A DNA stretch of 30,021 bases from contig NW_014013270.1 of the NCBI RefSeq assembly GCF_000611645.1, positions 1 through 30,021 of the forward strand, read 5' to 3'. This document shows, in pieces, positions 10,005 to 21,799 of this stretch (positions are counted from its first letter, which is position 1; every line of letters starts with the position of its first letter). A model generated the notes under the pieces. The model was not told the origin of the DNA and made no database searches. It saw nothing but the letters and a program-made list of their open reading frames with translations. The position numbers were made by a program, and so were the translations under genes. This DNA comes from Monoraphidium neglectum (taxonomy: Eukaryota; Chlorophyta; Chlorophyceae; Sphaeropleales; Selenastraceae).

Positions 10005-10710
10005 NNNNNNNNNNNNNNNNNNNNNNNNNNNNNNNNNNNNNNNNNNNNNNNNNNNNNNNNNNNNNNNNNNNNNNNNNNNNNNNNNNNNNNNNNNNNNNNN
10101 NNNNNNNNNNNNNNNNNNNNNNNNNNNNNNNNNNNNNNNNNNNNNNNNNNNNNNNNNNNNNNNNNNNNNNNNNNNNNNNNNNNNNNNNNNNNNNNNNNNN
10201 NNNNNNNNNNNNNNNNNNNNNNNNNNNNNNNNNNNNNNNNNNNNNNNNNNNNNNNNNNNNNNNNNNNNNNNNNNNNNNNNNNNNNNNNNNNNNNNNNNNN
10301 NNNNNNNNNNNNNNNNNNNNNNNNNNNNNNNNNNNNNNNNNNNNNNNNNNNNNNNNNNNNNNNNNNNNNNNNNNNNNNNNNNNNNNNNNNNNNNNNNNNN
10401 NNNNNNNNNNNNNNNNNNNNNNNNNNNNNNNNNNNNNNNNNNNNNNNNNNNNNNNNNNNNNNNNNNNNNNNNNNNNNNNNNNNNNNNNNNNNNNNNNNNN
10501 NNNNNNNNNNNNNNNNNNNNNNNNNNNNNNNNNNNNNNNNNNNNNNNNNNNNNNNNNNNNNNNNNNNNNNNNNNNNNNNNNNNNNNNNNNNNNNNNNNNN
10601 NNNNNNNNNNNNNNNNNNNNNNNNNNNNNNNNNNNNNNNNNNNNNNNNNNNNNNNNNNNNNNNNNNNNNNNNNNNNNNNNNNNNNNNNNNNNNNNNNNNN
10701 NNNNNNNNNN
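10005..10710. other. Assembly gap (706 N)
   Basis: The sequence is unknown here. Both edges end in the same 43-bp sequence, which suggests two contigs that overlap but were not merged. Any reading frame drawn across the run is meaningless. Confidence 0.97.
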
Positions 10711-10753
10711 GGCCGCGCGCGGCCCCGCCCCGGCAGCGGGGGCCACGGCGGGG
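10711..10753 (+). repeat. Right copy of the 43-bp repeat flanking the N run
   Basis: This copy is base-for-base identical to 9962-10004 and begins directly at the end of the N run. Confidence 0.95.
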
Positions 10754-12064
10754 CGGCTGCCACGGGTCCACCGCTGCACGGTTGGTGCATTGCGCGCCTT
10801 GCCGGCGTTTGCGCGTGCTTGGGCGGCTGTTGATGCGCGCCGCAGCCCCGGCACGCATTAAAGCGCTGAGAAGTTTTGCTGCTCTTGAATGCTCTGAATT
10901 GGCGGGCACTGTTGCGGCTGCAGGGCGCCTGGGAGGGGCACCCGCTTCTCCACCAAATGGCGAGCAATCAGCTTTGCGCAGTCGTTTTTTCCTCTGCAGT
11001 GGCACCGTTGTCGGGATTTCGTTCAATCAACAACACAAACCATATCCACCTTTCACCCCATTCACCGCCTCTGCAAGCCCTAGCTCAAACGTCTGGAGCT
11101 CACTCTCAGGCTTCAGCTCTGATGGCTCAATACCGCAAAATCTTGTAATCGGCCTCTTCCAGCACTGCGGTATGTATGGTTTGTACCCGCCAGGAGTGAC
11201 GAGTCTTGACTCCGCAGATGGTGAGCAACTTGGGAGGGTGGCCCAGCCCAACGCAGGGTGTGCTGCAAGGGTCATTGCTTGCCAGCCTTGGCATGCTGCT
11301 TGCATGACGGGCTGAGTCGCGCGAATGCCACGGGCCCTTGGAGGGCCTGCCACACCTATGTTCGACATGCACAGTCTGCGCATGGGGCGCATGCACAAAT
11401 TGTGCGTGGGGCCAGCCAACCAGGGCGGTGAAGCAAGCGTGTGGGGCCAGTCAAACCATCAGCAGCGAGGCTAGGTGTAAGCAAAGCGATACAAGTGATG
11501 GTGCAAGCGATTGAAAAGTATATGTTGCTGCACAAAGCCCTTGATGGTCTTGTTCAGGTGGCATCTGGCTTTGCCCATTTGGCATTGTCCAATCCAGCAA
11601 TGGCATGGCATAGGCTTATTGGTGGTCCCTCAACGGCTGCCGTACCAGGATCAACACTCCAGGGAGTGTGTGCGATACGATGCTGGGCAAGCACCTGGGG
11701 CGGGGTCGTGGTCCAAGGTTGCTCGTAGGGCCCGTTTATGGAGTGAAAGGACCGTTTTTTTCAAATGTGTCATTTGTTTTCCTTGAGCGTCCGCTTCGCG
11801 TGCTGAGGTGGCTCCTCGGCGACCGGTTGACCCGCAGGACGCTGGCTGCGAGGAACTCCGAAGCTAAGGTGATCAACACACCTTCGCCATCTTTGAATAA
11901 CTAATTGATTTGGTCTTGTTGAAGCGGGGCAACGTGGTTCGCTGCTTTCCGTGCGCTGGCTGCCTCTGCAGCACTGCACAAAGCAAGCACCACTGCAGGT
12001 TGAGGCCGTTCTGGTAGAAACCTCACCAACAACCAGCCAGACCGTGCGTGCGAAGTTGAAGGCC
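10754..12064. other. Probable 3' UTR of the EF-hand gene and intergenic region before the glycosidase-like gene
   Basis: No gene was recognised. The open frames (for example 10876-11148 and 11441-11728, plus strand) lack family motifs. The left part up to a TGTAA at 11144 may be the EF-hand 3' UTR if the N gap is not real. The right part should hold the promoter of the gene starting at 12065. Confidence 0.45.
11144..11148 (+). terminator. TGTAA poly(A) signal candidate for the EF-hand gene
   Basis: This is the first TGTAA seen downstream of the EF-hand stop codon at 9904. If the N gap and one copy of the 43-bp repeat are removed, it lies about 490 nt after the stop, a normal 3' UTR length for a green alga. 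Confidence 0.35.
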
Positions 12065-15000
12065 ATGCATCAAGGCGCTCAGGGCCACCGCCGTGGGCAC
12101 GTCGCCCTGCTGTTGGTGATGGCGGCTCAAAGCTGCTTGTGGGCAGCGGTAGCCGCCGCTGCAGGAGGCGCAGAGATCAGCCCCTCAGTATTGATGATTG
12201 GGGAATTCGATTGGAAGCTCGAGCAGACGAGCAAGGGCGACACCTGGAGCCGCTGCCTGGACATGCTGTGGAGGGGCGTGGAGAGGGCAGAGTCCAGCGA
12301 GGTTGGTGCTGGCTGCACAGTCACTCTCAGGTTGGGGTGTTCATGGTTGTGCAGCAGGCAGGGGCAAAGTTTGTCTTTGTTCGCGGGGGTTTCGAGGCCT
12401 GTCCACCAGGCGGTGCGTGAGGCGCCTGCATCCGTTGGGAGCAGAGCAGAGCCTTCATAAGCTCCGAGCTGGCGACTGACTCCCTGCTCTCCCCGCGCGC
12501 AGCGGCCAGTGAGGTTGCGACGGCGGCCAGCTGCTCAGCCTCCCCCATCCCTGATGTCCCACAATCACGTGCTCATGCATCCCGCAACCCATCCGCCCTC
12601 GCCCGTCCTGGCACCGGCCAGGTGAACTTTGTCCCCACTCACCATTGGATACCTCCCAGCGCGGACCGCTCCAATGAGGTCGGGGGCTACTGCCTCATGT
12701 CAGGCACCAACGGCCACAACAAGTGCAAGGGGTGAGCGACGACGTCCCTGCACTGTGGGCCCCAGCCAGATTTGGCCAGCTCCAGGTAGCCGACCTGCAG
12801 CCTGCAGAACCCGCCGGCTGCCAGCGCCCTGTAGATAGGCACACGCAAAACAGCTGTGTGAGAGCCGTCGCAGCCGCGCCAAGGGCGTGGCGTCACGTGA
12901 GCATGTCCCTTAGTCTCCACGGTTGGGGGTGTGGCTCACCACACACACCGCTCTCCTTAACCCGACGCGGCACCGCTTGCAGCGTGGCTTTTAGCCGCGC
13001 GAGGCGTCAGCGTAGTCTCTCTCTCTCTCTCTTTCGCTGTGTGAGAAGCGTAACATGGAGAGGGATGGCACCCCACCCCAGCTCAGTGACAAAGTCTCAC
13101 TGGATAGTACTGTATGTACCCACATGACGCCCACATGATCCCTTTCTGATCCGTTCTCCACCCCTGGCGTTCGTTCTGCCCCTGCCGTCCCGCTGCCACA
13201 GGTGGTCCGACCAGCTGGTGTCTGATTTCAGGGATGGCATGACTGTCTGCTTTGCAGAGGCGCTGCGCCTTGGCCTGACCATTGGGATTCGCCCCCACCT
13301 GGTGCGAGCTGCCTCCCAAGGAAATTCCAATGGCGACCCGACAGCAGCAAGCTTTCCTGCATCGGGCCTACCTGCGCTGGCGTCCCAGCGCGTATCAATC
13401 AGGCTGAACGGCACCCGTTCAACCTGTGAGGCCCCTTGCTATTTATTGACCTCCTGCTTGGGTTTGATGTTTGCCGCCAACCCAGGACGACGGCACTGGT
13501 CACGGGGCGTGGCGCAATGCCCTGCTGCTTGAGCCCAGAAAGCGCTACAATGGCGCCTCCTATTACGGTAGGCAGGACGGCAGCGTTCTTGCACCGAGCC
13601 GGCACAGCCCCTTCGTCAGCCCTTGCATGCCGCAACACCTCTTGTGGACTTGATGGACTCTGGGCTTAGTGGGGACCAAATGCCGGGCTTCATGCGCCGC
13701 GCGTCCGATCGCTTTGCGGCGTGCACTCCCACACCAACCAATCTTGCCACAACCCCTAACCTCATGATGCAGACATCATGCTGGCGCCCCTGGCTGACGC
13801 CATGCGCAGCGCCCTGGAGCAGACCCAGGGACTCCGCAAGGGCCAGCCAAAACCCACAATTTACTTTGCCATGCAGGTGCTGCGGGGTGCGGCCAGCCAG
13901 ATGTGATGACGTGGCAAAATCACCCAGGCGACCTGGACAACGTGCCCTGCTGCTTTTGAGTCAGCATGCATCGCCAGTGGATGATTGTGTGCATGCTGCC
14001 ATCACGATACGCGTCGATATGCATCCGCTGCGGCTTGCGTCTCTCATGTGGCCCTTGCCCTGCCTGCTGCAGGGCGAGATGAGCGCGACGGTGATGCGGT
14101 ACCCTCGGGAGTGGGGCGCCCTGGTGGAGCCCCTGAGGAAGCGCGTGGGGCCGCTGGCGGCCGTCAAGTTTGGCATCGGCCTCAACTGGAACCGCCTGGG
14201 TGCGCACAGACCTTTACAGCCCCTCCCCCTACCCATTTACAGGATTGGGATTGTTACAGCGTCCCGCGGTCGCCCGCTCCTGGAGCCATCCAGGCTCATG
14301 GGATTGTACAGTGAAGCACATGTACAGCACCCTGCCAGTCCCCTCTGAGCAACGCCGTCCCACGCTGGGCGTGCCCCTCCCCGATGGGGCCCCCTGCCTG
14401 CTTTGCCCCCGACCGCCGCCCAGACGCCCGCTCGGCACCCGCCTGCCAGGCCGTTTTTGCCCCAACCAAACCCGCCCTGGTCACGCCGCACCCGCTGACG
14501 CCATCGCTCGCACGCCGGTTTGCCTGCCCGTCTCGTCACATGCATATGCATGCATACATACTTGCTCTGCTCACGATGTGCCGTGTCACGCGCGCGCAGA
14601 CGACACCAGCTCGACATCGCAGACTTACCAGTCCTCCCGCCTGAGCTGGGCCGCCTGGGCGCTCGGCCTGTCCGACTTTTTCGGCCCGGCCGGCTCCGCG
14701 CCGCCGCTCGACGCGGCGGGCCTGCGGGCGCTGTTCCAGCAGCACCTGCAGTTCGTGGGCGTCAGCGCGTACGCGCCGCTAAGCGGGCCGGGGTTTGCGA
14801 CCAAGGAGCTGGAGAACGCGGCGTTCACACTTGGGGTGGGCAGGGCGGGGTGGGGCGGGGTGACAGGAGAGGTTGGTCCGTCGAGTTGGCGTGCGCAGGC
14901 GGAGCAGGCAATTGCATGCGGCTTCGTGGAAGAGCGTGATGGAGCCTGCCCTGGCAGCCGCCGGCCGCCTTGAATATTCCAAGGGCGCTGGCCTGCAGCG

Positions 15001-16201
15001 GGCCCCCACTCAGCCCCGGCCCTTCCCTATCCGATGAACACTCTTCCCCCTAACGACGGAATGACGCTCGTGTTTGCTGTGTTCATGGGCTTCGCCGGTG
15101 CTGCGCCGCAGGATGAGATGCGGAACATGGGCATTGATATGCAGGGCCTGATTGACAGCGGCGCCCTGGAGCTGCACTACAGCGAGTACGGCCTGGGAGG
15201 GGGGGCCCGCTACTCAGGTGCGACGCCCTGCACCGCTGCAGCAGCGCAGCCAGACGCCTCTCCCGAAATTTGGGAGGGTTTGAAACGACTGCAGCATTAG
15301 CCGTGTAATTTCTAGACGCTCGCCGTCGGTGACCCCCGCGCCCTTGCGAGCCCCCGCCCCCGGCCCCCGGCCCCCTGGACCGTGTTGGACAAACATCAGC
15401 GAGGCTTGGCCGCCACCAGCTCACCCCTCCTCAGCTCACACCGGTGCCGTCGACGCCCACGGCGCCAGCCTCGCCACGCGCATGACGGACCGCGCACTTG
15501 CATTCCCTCGCCCTTGGCTTCCACCCACTTCCTTCCCGCCCGCTCGTCTGCCGCGTGTGCCCATGCCTCCCGCCTGCTGTACTCCCCCAGGCACCACCAT
15601 CGCGACCAGCCCCTCAGAGGTCGCCCTGCGCCCCTTTTTTGGGATCTACGGGCCCTACCGCAGTGCCTCCGACCCTTGGTCGCTGCCGGCCAACCGCGCG
15701 CTGCAGAGGGAGTACTACCATAAAACCGCTGCATGGCTGATGCAGCCCAAGACCTACAGGCGAGCCGGGAGTGGCGCGCGCCGGGGGAGCGGGGGGAGGG
15801 GGGGGCGCACGGTAGCGCTAAGGCCCCGCGAAGCTTCGACGGCAGGGCGGCGCCGCTGTCACTCCCGTGTTTGACCAGGCAGCAGTGCGTGCTGCGGTCC
15901 CATGTGCGCCCCATACAGTCCTCGCTGTCCAGCCAGACGGCGGGCTATCCTCCCGACGCTCAGGCAAGTCGCCCCATGACACAGCCTCCCCTCTGCGCAT
16001 CAATACCCCAGCCTTGTCCCCCCGCCGCTGCGCATGCATCCCCATGCGAGCCCACGCAGGGTGTCCAAGGTGTTCATTTGGTGCCTGGCCAGCTGGGACG
16101 TCCTGGGCGTGTACCCTGAGGCGACGACGAGCGAGGGCAGCTACCACGACCCCACGGTCTCCGCCCTCGTGCGGGCCCACAACGCAGCAGTGCGAAAGTA
16201 G
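12065..16201 (+). CDS. Secreted glycoside-hydrolase-like protein (probable clan GH-A TIM barrel), ten exons
   Basis: Exons are 12065-12301, 12622-12731, 13202-13301, 13486-13567, 13773-13876, 14073-14199, 14600-14835, 15112-15217, 15591-15759 and 16060-16201 (TAG): 1413 nt, 470 residues. An N-terminal signal peptide (core VALLLVMAAQSCLWAAVAAA) supports the start. Strand-like blocks suit a TIM barrel: VNFVPTHHWIPP, LGLTIGIRPHL, TIYFAMQGEMS with Glu213, VKFGIGLNWNRL, VGVSAYAPL, LELHYSEYGLGGG with Glu357, and VFIWCLASWDVLGVYPE. Glu213 as acid/base and Glu357 (SEYG, like the T/S-E-F/Y-G nucleophile motif) would fit clan GH-A, with Trp431 on strand 8. I cannot name the family or the glycan. Intron 9 starts with GC rather than GT. 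An alternative junction (exon 1 to 12305, exon 2 from 12503) stays open and adds 41 Ser/Ala/Pro-rich residues; I prefer the shorter form because it leads straight into strand 1. Confidence 0.78.
13015..13034. repeat. CT-rich microsatellite in glycosidase-like intron 2
   Basis: This is a run of CT dinucleotides ending in CTTTCGCTG within the intron 12732-13201. It is pyrimidine-rich on the sense strand but about 170 nt from the acceptor, so it is not the polypyrimidine tract itself. Confidence 0.85.
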
Positions 16202-17056
16202 CCGGACGAGGAACAGCTCGAGTGCGCGGCCGCACACGGCATGGGGGCGTGCTTCTGAAAGGCGGTGCACCTGCAGCGGCGGGCTTTGCGTGGCTGACTG
16301 TGGGCAGGGCGTTGCACGAAGAGCAGGGTTTGTGGGTTGATGACTCACTGAGATGCATGCTCACGCAATTGGCGTGGCCACCTGCAGCAATGCACCAGGC
16401 TGCATTACCGCTGGCTACAAGGCAGGCGTGATTTACGCGTTGACGGGCCAGAATGCTGGGCGCCAAGAGGGGCCAGCGCTCCCGATTTTGTAAACGCATG
16501 CAATCGATCAACAGCTGACCATCAGCAGCAGTTTGACTCTGACGTGCCAGCTAACACCCAGTGATGAGCACCAATGCCTTTGCCGTGGTGTTTGTGCCCT
16601 CGCACCTGCCCTAGTTCCACGTGCCTCGGAGCAGTGCGAGCCATGTGCCACGATGGGGGGGCGAGACCTGCGAGCCCAAGCATCTGCACGTGCAGCGGCT
16701 TCCGCAGTTCATAATGGTCCCCAGCTCCCCAGCTGTGGTTGTCAGGCGGCCAGCGAGGCAAGCAGGCTTTGGTTACGGTATGCTGTGTTAGATGCCCTCA
16801 GCACATCCAGTAATCCCACGCGCCTCCTTTCCCACACAATATCAAAGTAACTCGAATCCCGGGCACCAGACTTGCTAGGTCCGCAAGGAACGATTGGTAG
16901 AACACCACCAGAGTGACTGTGCTTTCAATTTCCACCGAACGCACCGGTGATCAGGCCGCATCACCCGAGTGCAACTGTCACCGCACTGAAGGCCACGCAA
17001 GCAGCACAGCCCACATACCGGTGCCAGCGTTCCACAGATGCTATAGAAGCAACAGC
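16202..17056. other. Intergenic region between the glycosidase-like gene and the first cysteine-rich gene
   Basis: About 850 bp contains the likely 3' UTR of the glycosidase-like gene (to about 16500) and then the promoter side of the first cysteine-rich gene. No further gene, TATA box or repeat was recognised. Confidence 0.5.
16489..16493 (+). terminator. TGTAA poly(A) signal candidate for the glycosidase-like gene
   Basis: TGTAA lies 288 nt after the stop codon at 16201, embedded in TTTTGTAAACG. This is a typical chlorophyte signal and spacing, judged from motif and position only. Confidence 0.5.
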
Positions 17057-20000
17057 ATGAACCACGCACGAACGGCGCTGTTGGTGACGGTGCTGCTGTT
17101 GGCAGCCGGGCTCGGGCCTGCTGCAGGTGTGGGTGGCGCAGGCGGCCAGCCGCGGGCGTCAATCGCCGCCTGCTCTCTGTCCAGACCAGCACCGTGCTGT
17201 TGCTTGGAAGGATGACAGCAACGGCAATGGCCGAACGTTTGCGGTATGGCGTTGACTCAACATTCAAAGCGGCGGCCAAGTCGTAGCTGGGCTGCACCAT
17301 ACTTCGCAACACGCGGGCTGGTACGCCGTGCGCCAACCGCCGAGCCGCACGCACGTATGAACGTGGCCGGCATGCGGCCAACTCTCGCCTCCGCTACACG
17401 ATCTCGCGCTCGCCTCGCCCTGCGCCCCCACCCACTACCATCCCCTGTGCCCCAGCTCAACGCCAGCAGCAAAGCGCGATGCAGCAGCTCTTTGCGAGCG
17501 GCGCGCTCTCAGGGCCGCAGAAGGCGCCCGCGACGCCCGCCGCGCGCAAGGCGGCCGCCGCAAACCCCAGCCTGCCTGTCGCCCCTTGGGTGGCGGCGAG
17601 CGGCGCGCAGAAGCCCAGCGCGCCCAAGCAGCAGCAGCCCAGCTGCACTGCTGGCAGCGCCTGCCCAGCTGGGACGACCTGCGACAGGCAGACCGGCCGC
17701 TGCTGCGGGAAGCGCGGCGGCTGCTGCTTCCCGAACCATTTCTGCGCCGGCGAATGGTGAGAGGGCGCCCCACACCAGGCCACGGCCGGCCGAGCCGCCT
17801 CCGGGTGCAAGCTCTGGCCTGGCCGCCCTCTAGTCACGCAGACCACGCGCCCTGACTCATGACACGCCCCACCACCTCGCCCGTGCCCCCGCAGCTGCCC
17901 GCCGCCGCGTCGCTGCTTTGGAGGCACCCAATGCATCGCCGTCAACTTCCCGCCGCCGCCGAGCGCGGCGCGCCCCGCTGCGCCTGCGCCCTCCAAGCCG
18001 CAGCCCCGGCCGGGCAGCACGCTTTCTGCAGCCCCCGCGCCCGCGCCGGCGCCGGGGCGGGGTCAGGGTGTACGGCAGGTGGTGACTCTTCAGTCGCCGG
18101 GCGGGTCGAGCTGCGCGTGCCTCTCGGGGCAGCTTTGTTTGGACTCTGGGCAGTGCTGCCCGAGCGGCAAGGTCTGGTGAGTCAGGACTGCGGCAAGGGG
18201 CGAGGCGGGGCGGGCCCGCGGCACGGTTGAGGCGGGCGCTTGGGACGCTGGTTACGATTGAGCGGACGGAGGCGCCGTACCAGGTTGGAGGCGCGAGAGT
18301 GGATGGCCGGGCAGCGCGTGTGCTGGCACTGAGCGCCGCGTCGTCGGCACCTCGCGCCCTCCCTTGCGCGTCGCGCGGCGCAGCGGGCAGGCCTGCTGCG
18401 TCAATACCGAGGTCTGCTTCTTCGGAGCCTGCTGCAGCGTCGCGCAGCAGTGCGGCTCCAAGTGCTGCACGGGGGGCCAGCTATGCGTGCGCGGCGAGTG
18501 CGGCGCGGCGGACAGGGTCTGTGGAGGCAGCCTGTGTCCCGCTGGGTCCTCCTGCATCGCCAGCCGCTGGTGAGGTCATCCCCAAGGCCGCCTTTGCACC
18601 GCGGGCGTCCCTGTGCATGACCGTCCGATGCATCTGTGGCGGGTGGCGGCTGTGTCAGGGATCGTGCTATGCAGCGCTGGCAATGGCCCCTCGTGCAAGA
18701 GCCTGGCCGCGCCTCCCTCTTGGCGGACGGGCTCACGCCCGTCGCGTCGCTGCCGCTGCTCTCCCGCTGTTGCTGCTGTACTCAGCTGCCCCCAGGCGCG
18801 GCAGTGCGGCGTCGGGGCGGCCGCCAAGTGCTGCGCTGCCGGGCAGCAGTGCGACCGCGTCACAGGTGACGGCCGCGAGGGGGCTGCGATGGCGCGGGCT
18901 TGGCCCTTGCACGGTCCCCGGCAGCTTGGCTTGAGGCTGGGGCTTGCTTGATCAGATCTGCTGCAAGGGCCAGATATGCTAAACTATCAGATCCTGTGCA
19001 TGCGACCTGTGCACACGGGTCGGGGTACGCACCCTTTGCATGTGCAGGCTCGTCTGCTTAGTGAATCCACGCTGCCTGCAGTCCCAATAAGTGCCAGCGC
19101 CGCGTGAGCAGGTATGTCAATCAAACAGAGGGCATACCATCACGCAGTCCAAAGGCGCGCTCGTCCTCTGCCCATGCAACTGGCCCGCTCGCTGCTGCAA
19201 CGCTAGTCCGCATTCGCATGCGTCCATGCGCACGCGCGCGCAGGCAACTGCTGCCCCGCCGGCGCCGCCGTGCTGCCCACCGGCGGCTGCTGCGAGGCGA
19301 CGCGGCTGTGCGGCTCCGCCTGCTGCGCGGCCGGCCAGACGTGCGTCGCCAACAGTCAGTGAGTGGCGTCGCCAGCCGTTACCTTTCCCACCCAACCGTG
19401 CTTGCCTTGCCTCCGGCCTGCCACGATGACCACTCGCCCTCGCTGCGCATTGCCCATGCTTCAAGCGCCTATAGGTTTTGCCTCGCAGCATTTACAGCCT
19501 CTGTCAAGCGCCCGTTGTCCGCGGCTCACTACCTACTGCTGCCCGCTTGTGTTGCCGCCTGGCCCACCCTCCACTCTCGATCGCCCCACCTCCCGTCCCG
19601 CAGGTGCTGCCCAGCTTCCCAGCTCTGCCAGGGCTCGTGCTGCGCCGCAGGCCAGACCTGCCTGAGCGGCTCCTGCGTCGCCGCGGGCTCCAGCCTGTGC
19701 GGCACAGCGGTGTGCCCGCCGGGCGTGCAATGCATCAACGGGCAGTGCTGCGTCGGCGCGGCGTGCGGTAATCAATGCTGCACGGGCGGCCAGGTGCGCG
19801 GGCCCTGGCGGCCCTTTCCACTGGCAGGTCCACACCGCTGCTTGGTACCACTGCCTGACGGCCTTCCTCACTCTCCCACCTCCCAAGTCACCATCTTTGC
19901 GCCCCTCGCACGCCGCCCGAGCATTGCCCTCCCCCGCACCACCGCCACCCATACCTCTGCCTTATTATTGCATACACCCCTGTCCAGCCATACTCCTCCC

Positions 20001-21799
20001 TCGTCTCCCCGCTCCGCCCCCGCTTCAGTTCTGCAACGCTGACAGCAGCACTTGCTGCGAGCGCAACACGTTGGCATGCGGCACATCGTGCTGCGCGGCC
20101 GGCCAGCAGTGCGATGGCGTAACAAGGACATGCTGTGGGTGGCTGGGTGGAAGCCAAACGGGGGCGCCAGCGGTCCGTGGGCTGGTTGCATAGCGACGAC
20201 CGTAAACAGTGCAGTCACATCCTATCACGGTTACAGGCGTCGTTTTCAACGCGCTCTTTGCTCGTGGATGAGAGCATGCGTGGCTTGACGAACCCACCGC
20301 TTGTAGGATACGGTCCGGCCTGCCAGCTGCCAACGCGCCGACGAGGGAGCCCAACCCGCTGCCCCTCCCCGCCCCGCCCGCTGACCCCCTTTCACAGGCG
20401 CCGCCGGAGCCGTCCGGCCGGGGGGTGGCTGCTGCCCTGCTGGGCAGAGCCCCTGCGGATCCTCATGCTGTGAGCGCAGCTTGTGCCTTTGAATGCTGCA
20501 TGCATGGCTTCGCCATGTTATGGCCACCGCTCAGCTTCATTGAAACATTGAAACATATCCACAACATGTTTCCTACAATCTGACCAATATCTGTCTACTT
20601 AGCGTGCATTGCCAACCGCCTCACAACCGCCCAAAACGCCGCCCCCGCCCTCTCCAAGGTGCGAGTGGCACACCGTGCATCAACGGGGTCTGCTGCCCCT
20701 CCGGTGAGGGTGCGGATGTGCGGGCGCGAGCTGCTGTGGCTGGCAGCTGGCGTGGTGGCGGTCTGCACACACACCAGCCAGGGGGTCAAGCCGCCCCAAG
20801 TTTGCTAACGCAGCCTCCCCTGCTAGGTCCCGCCCACCGTCCATGCATCACACCCTGATAGGGTGTGATTTTTTGCCTTCTTGCCGATCACAGGTGTTGT
20901 CTGCGGCAATGTGTGCTGCCAACAAGGCTCAGTCTGCTCAGGAAACCAATGGTGCGAGCGGCTGGCCCCGCACCACCTGCACCCTCTGCTCCACGCCCAT
21001 TAATTGCGCTGGTGCCGTGCCCCCGCCTGCGATCTGTTGCAGCCCCAGGAGTGGCCCGTGTCCGCTTTCCAACTCTTGCTACTCGCATTTGCTGTCGCCT
21101 CTCCGCAGCTGCGCTGGCTTGCCCACGCCGACCGGTGGCTGCTGCCCGACAGGGACGGTGGTGTGCGGCAACAACTGCTGCTCGGCGGGCCAAAACTGTC
21201 AAAACGGCATATGTGGGTTTCCGCGCGTGCGAGCACCCGCACGCACGCGCGTGCGCACACCCAGCATTGGTATCTGTGCCTTGCAATGGTTCAACAGGTC
21301 CACATGTCCTGATTGTTGTTCCGCATTATCTGTACAACTTCCACCCTTCGCAATTTCGGTGCTGACCCCACGTGTATCCTGCCCAACTTTTTGTGTTGCT
21401 ATGGCTTCCCTTCCACCAGGCTGCGCCGGCACTGTTTGTGGGACCCAATGCTGTGAGCGCACCGCGGCCCCAGCAGCGGCTCGTTGTGCAGTGCTGGCCG
21501 GCGTCGGGCGGCCTTATGCTCCCGCGTCCCTTGGGACACGCGCATGACTGACTGGGGCGCTGATGTCACCTCTGTCGCTGTCAGGGTCGACATCGACCCG
21601 CATCTGTCAATATTGCCGCCCCATCACTTGATATCACTTCCCTCCCCCATACCATGACCCCTGAATGCCTTGAATCCAATCCGTCCTCTCTCCGCCCCTT
21701 GCCCCAACGCTCGCAGGTTCGTCGGGGCAGATCTGCGACGCCGGCAACTTCTGCCGCAATCAGTGGTTCGGCGGCATCACCCCATTCGTGGGGCGCTAA
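17057..21799 (+). CDS. Secreted modular cysteine-rich protein A (tandem paralogue 1), 14 exons
   Basis: Exons: 17057-17126, 17456-17756, 17895-18176, 18384-18569, 18786-18865, 19244-19358, 19604-19793, 20029-20134, 20398-20469, 20659-20703, 20894-20951, 21109-21212, 21420-21452 and 21717-21799 (TAA); 1725 nt, 574 residues. All introns are GT-AG and frame-consistent. A signal peptide (core TALLVTVLLLAAGLG) ends near PAAAQ, completed by splicing. A Gln/Ala-rich spacer follows, then cysteine clusters, a Pro/Ala linker around residues 140-185, and a long array of modules of the form CC-x(3-6)-CG-x2-CC-x2-G-Q-x-C. I count about 96 cysteines. No transmembrane segment follows the signal peptide, so secretion or wall deposition is likely. 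The spacing recalls granulin-like and other disulfide-ladder proteins, but it matches no family I can name. The gene next door (22744-27408) is its paralogue. Exon boundaries are strongly supported by that paralogue. Confidence 0.85.
20847..20874 (+). other. Perfect hairpin with T tract near the 3' splice site of intron 10
   Basis: ATCACACCCT (20847-20856) and AGGGTGTGAT (20860-20869) form a perfect 10-bp stem with a 3-nt GAT loop, followed by six T residues. It lies 19 nt before the CACAG acceptor of exon 11 of cysteine-rich gene A, inside the intron 20704-20893. It looks like a bacterial terminator, but the nuclear intron context makes a splicing-related or chance structure more likely. Confidence 0.75.

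Noticed and set aside
9515..11315. Long frames on both strands crossing the N run
   Set aside because: They are open only because N codons cannot be stops; no coding evidence lies on either side.
20847..20874. Rho-independent transcription terminator
   Set aside because: The hairpin and T tract fit the bacterial pattern, but the site is inside a nuclear intron between well-supported exons.
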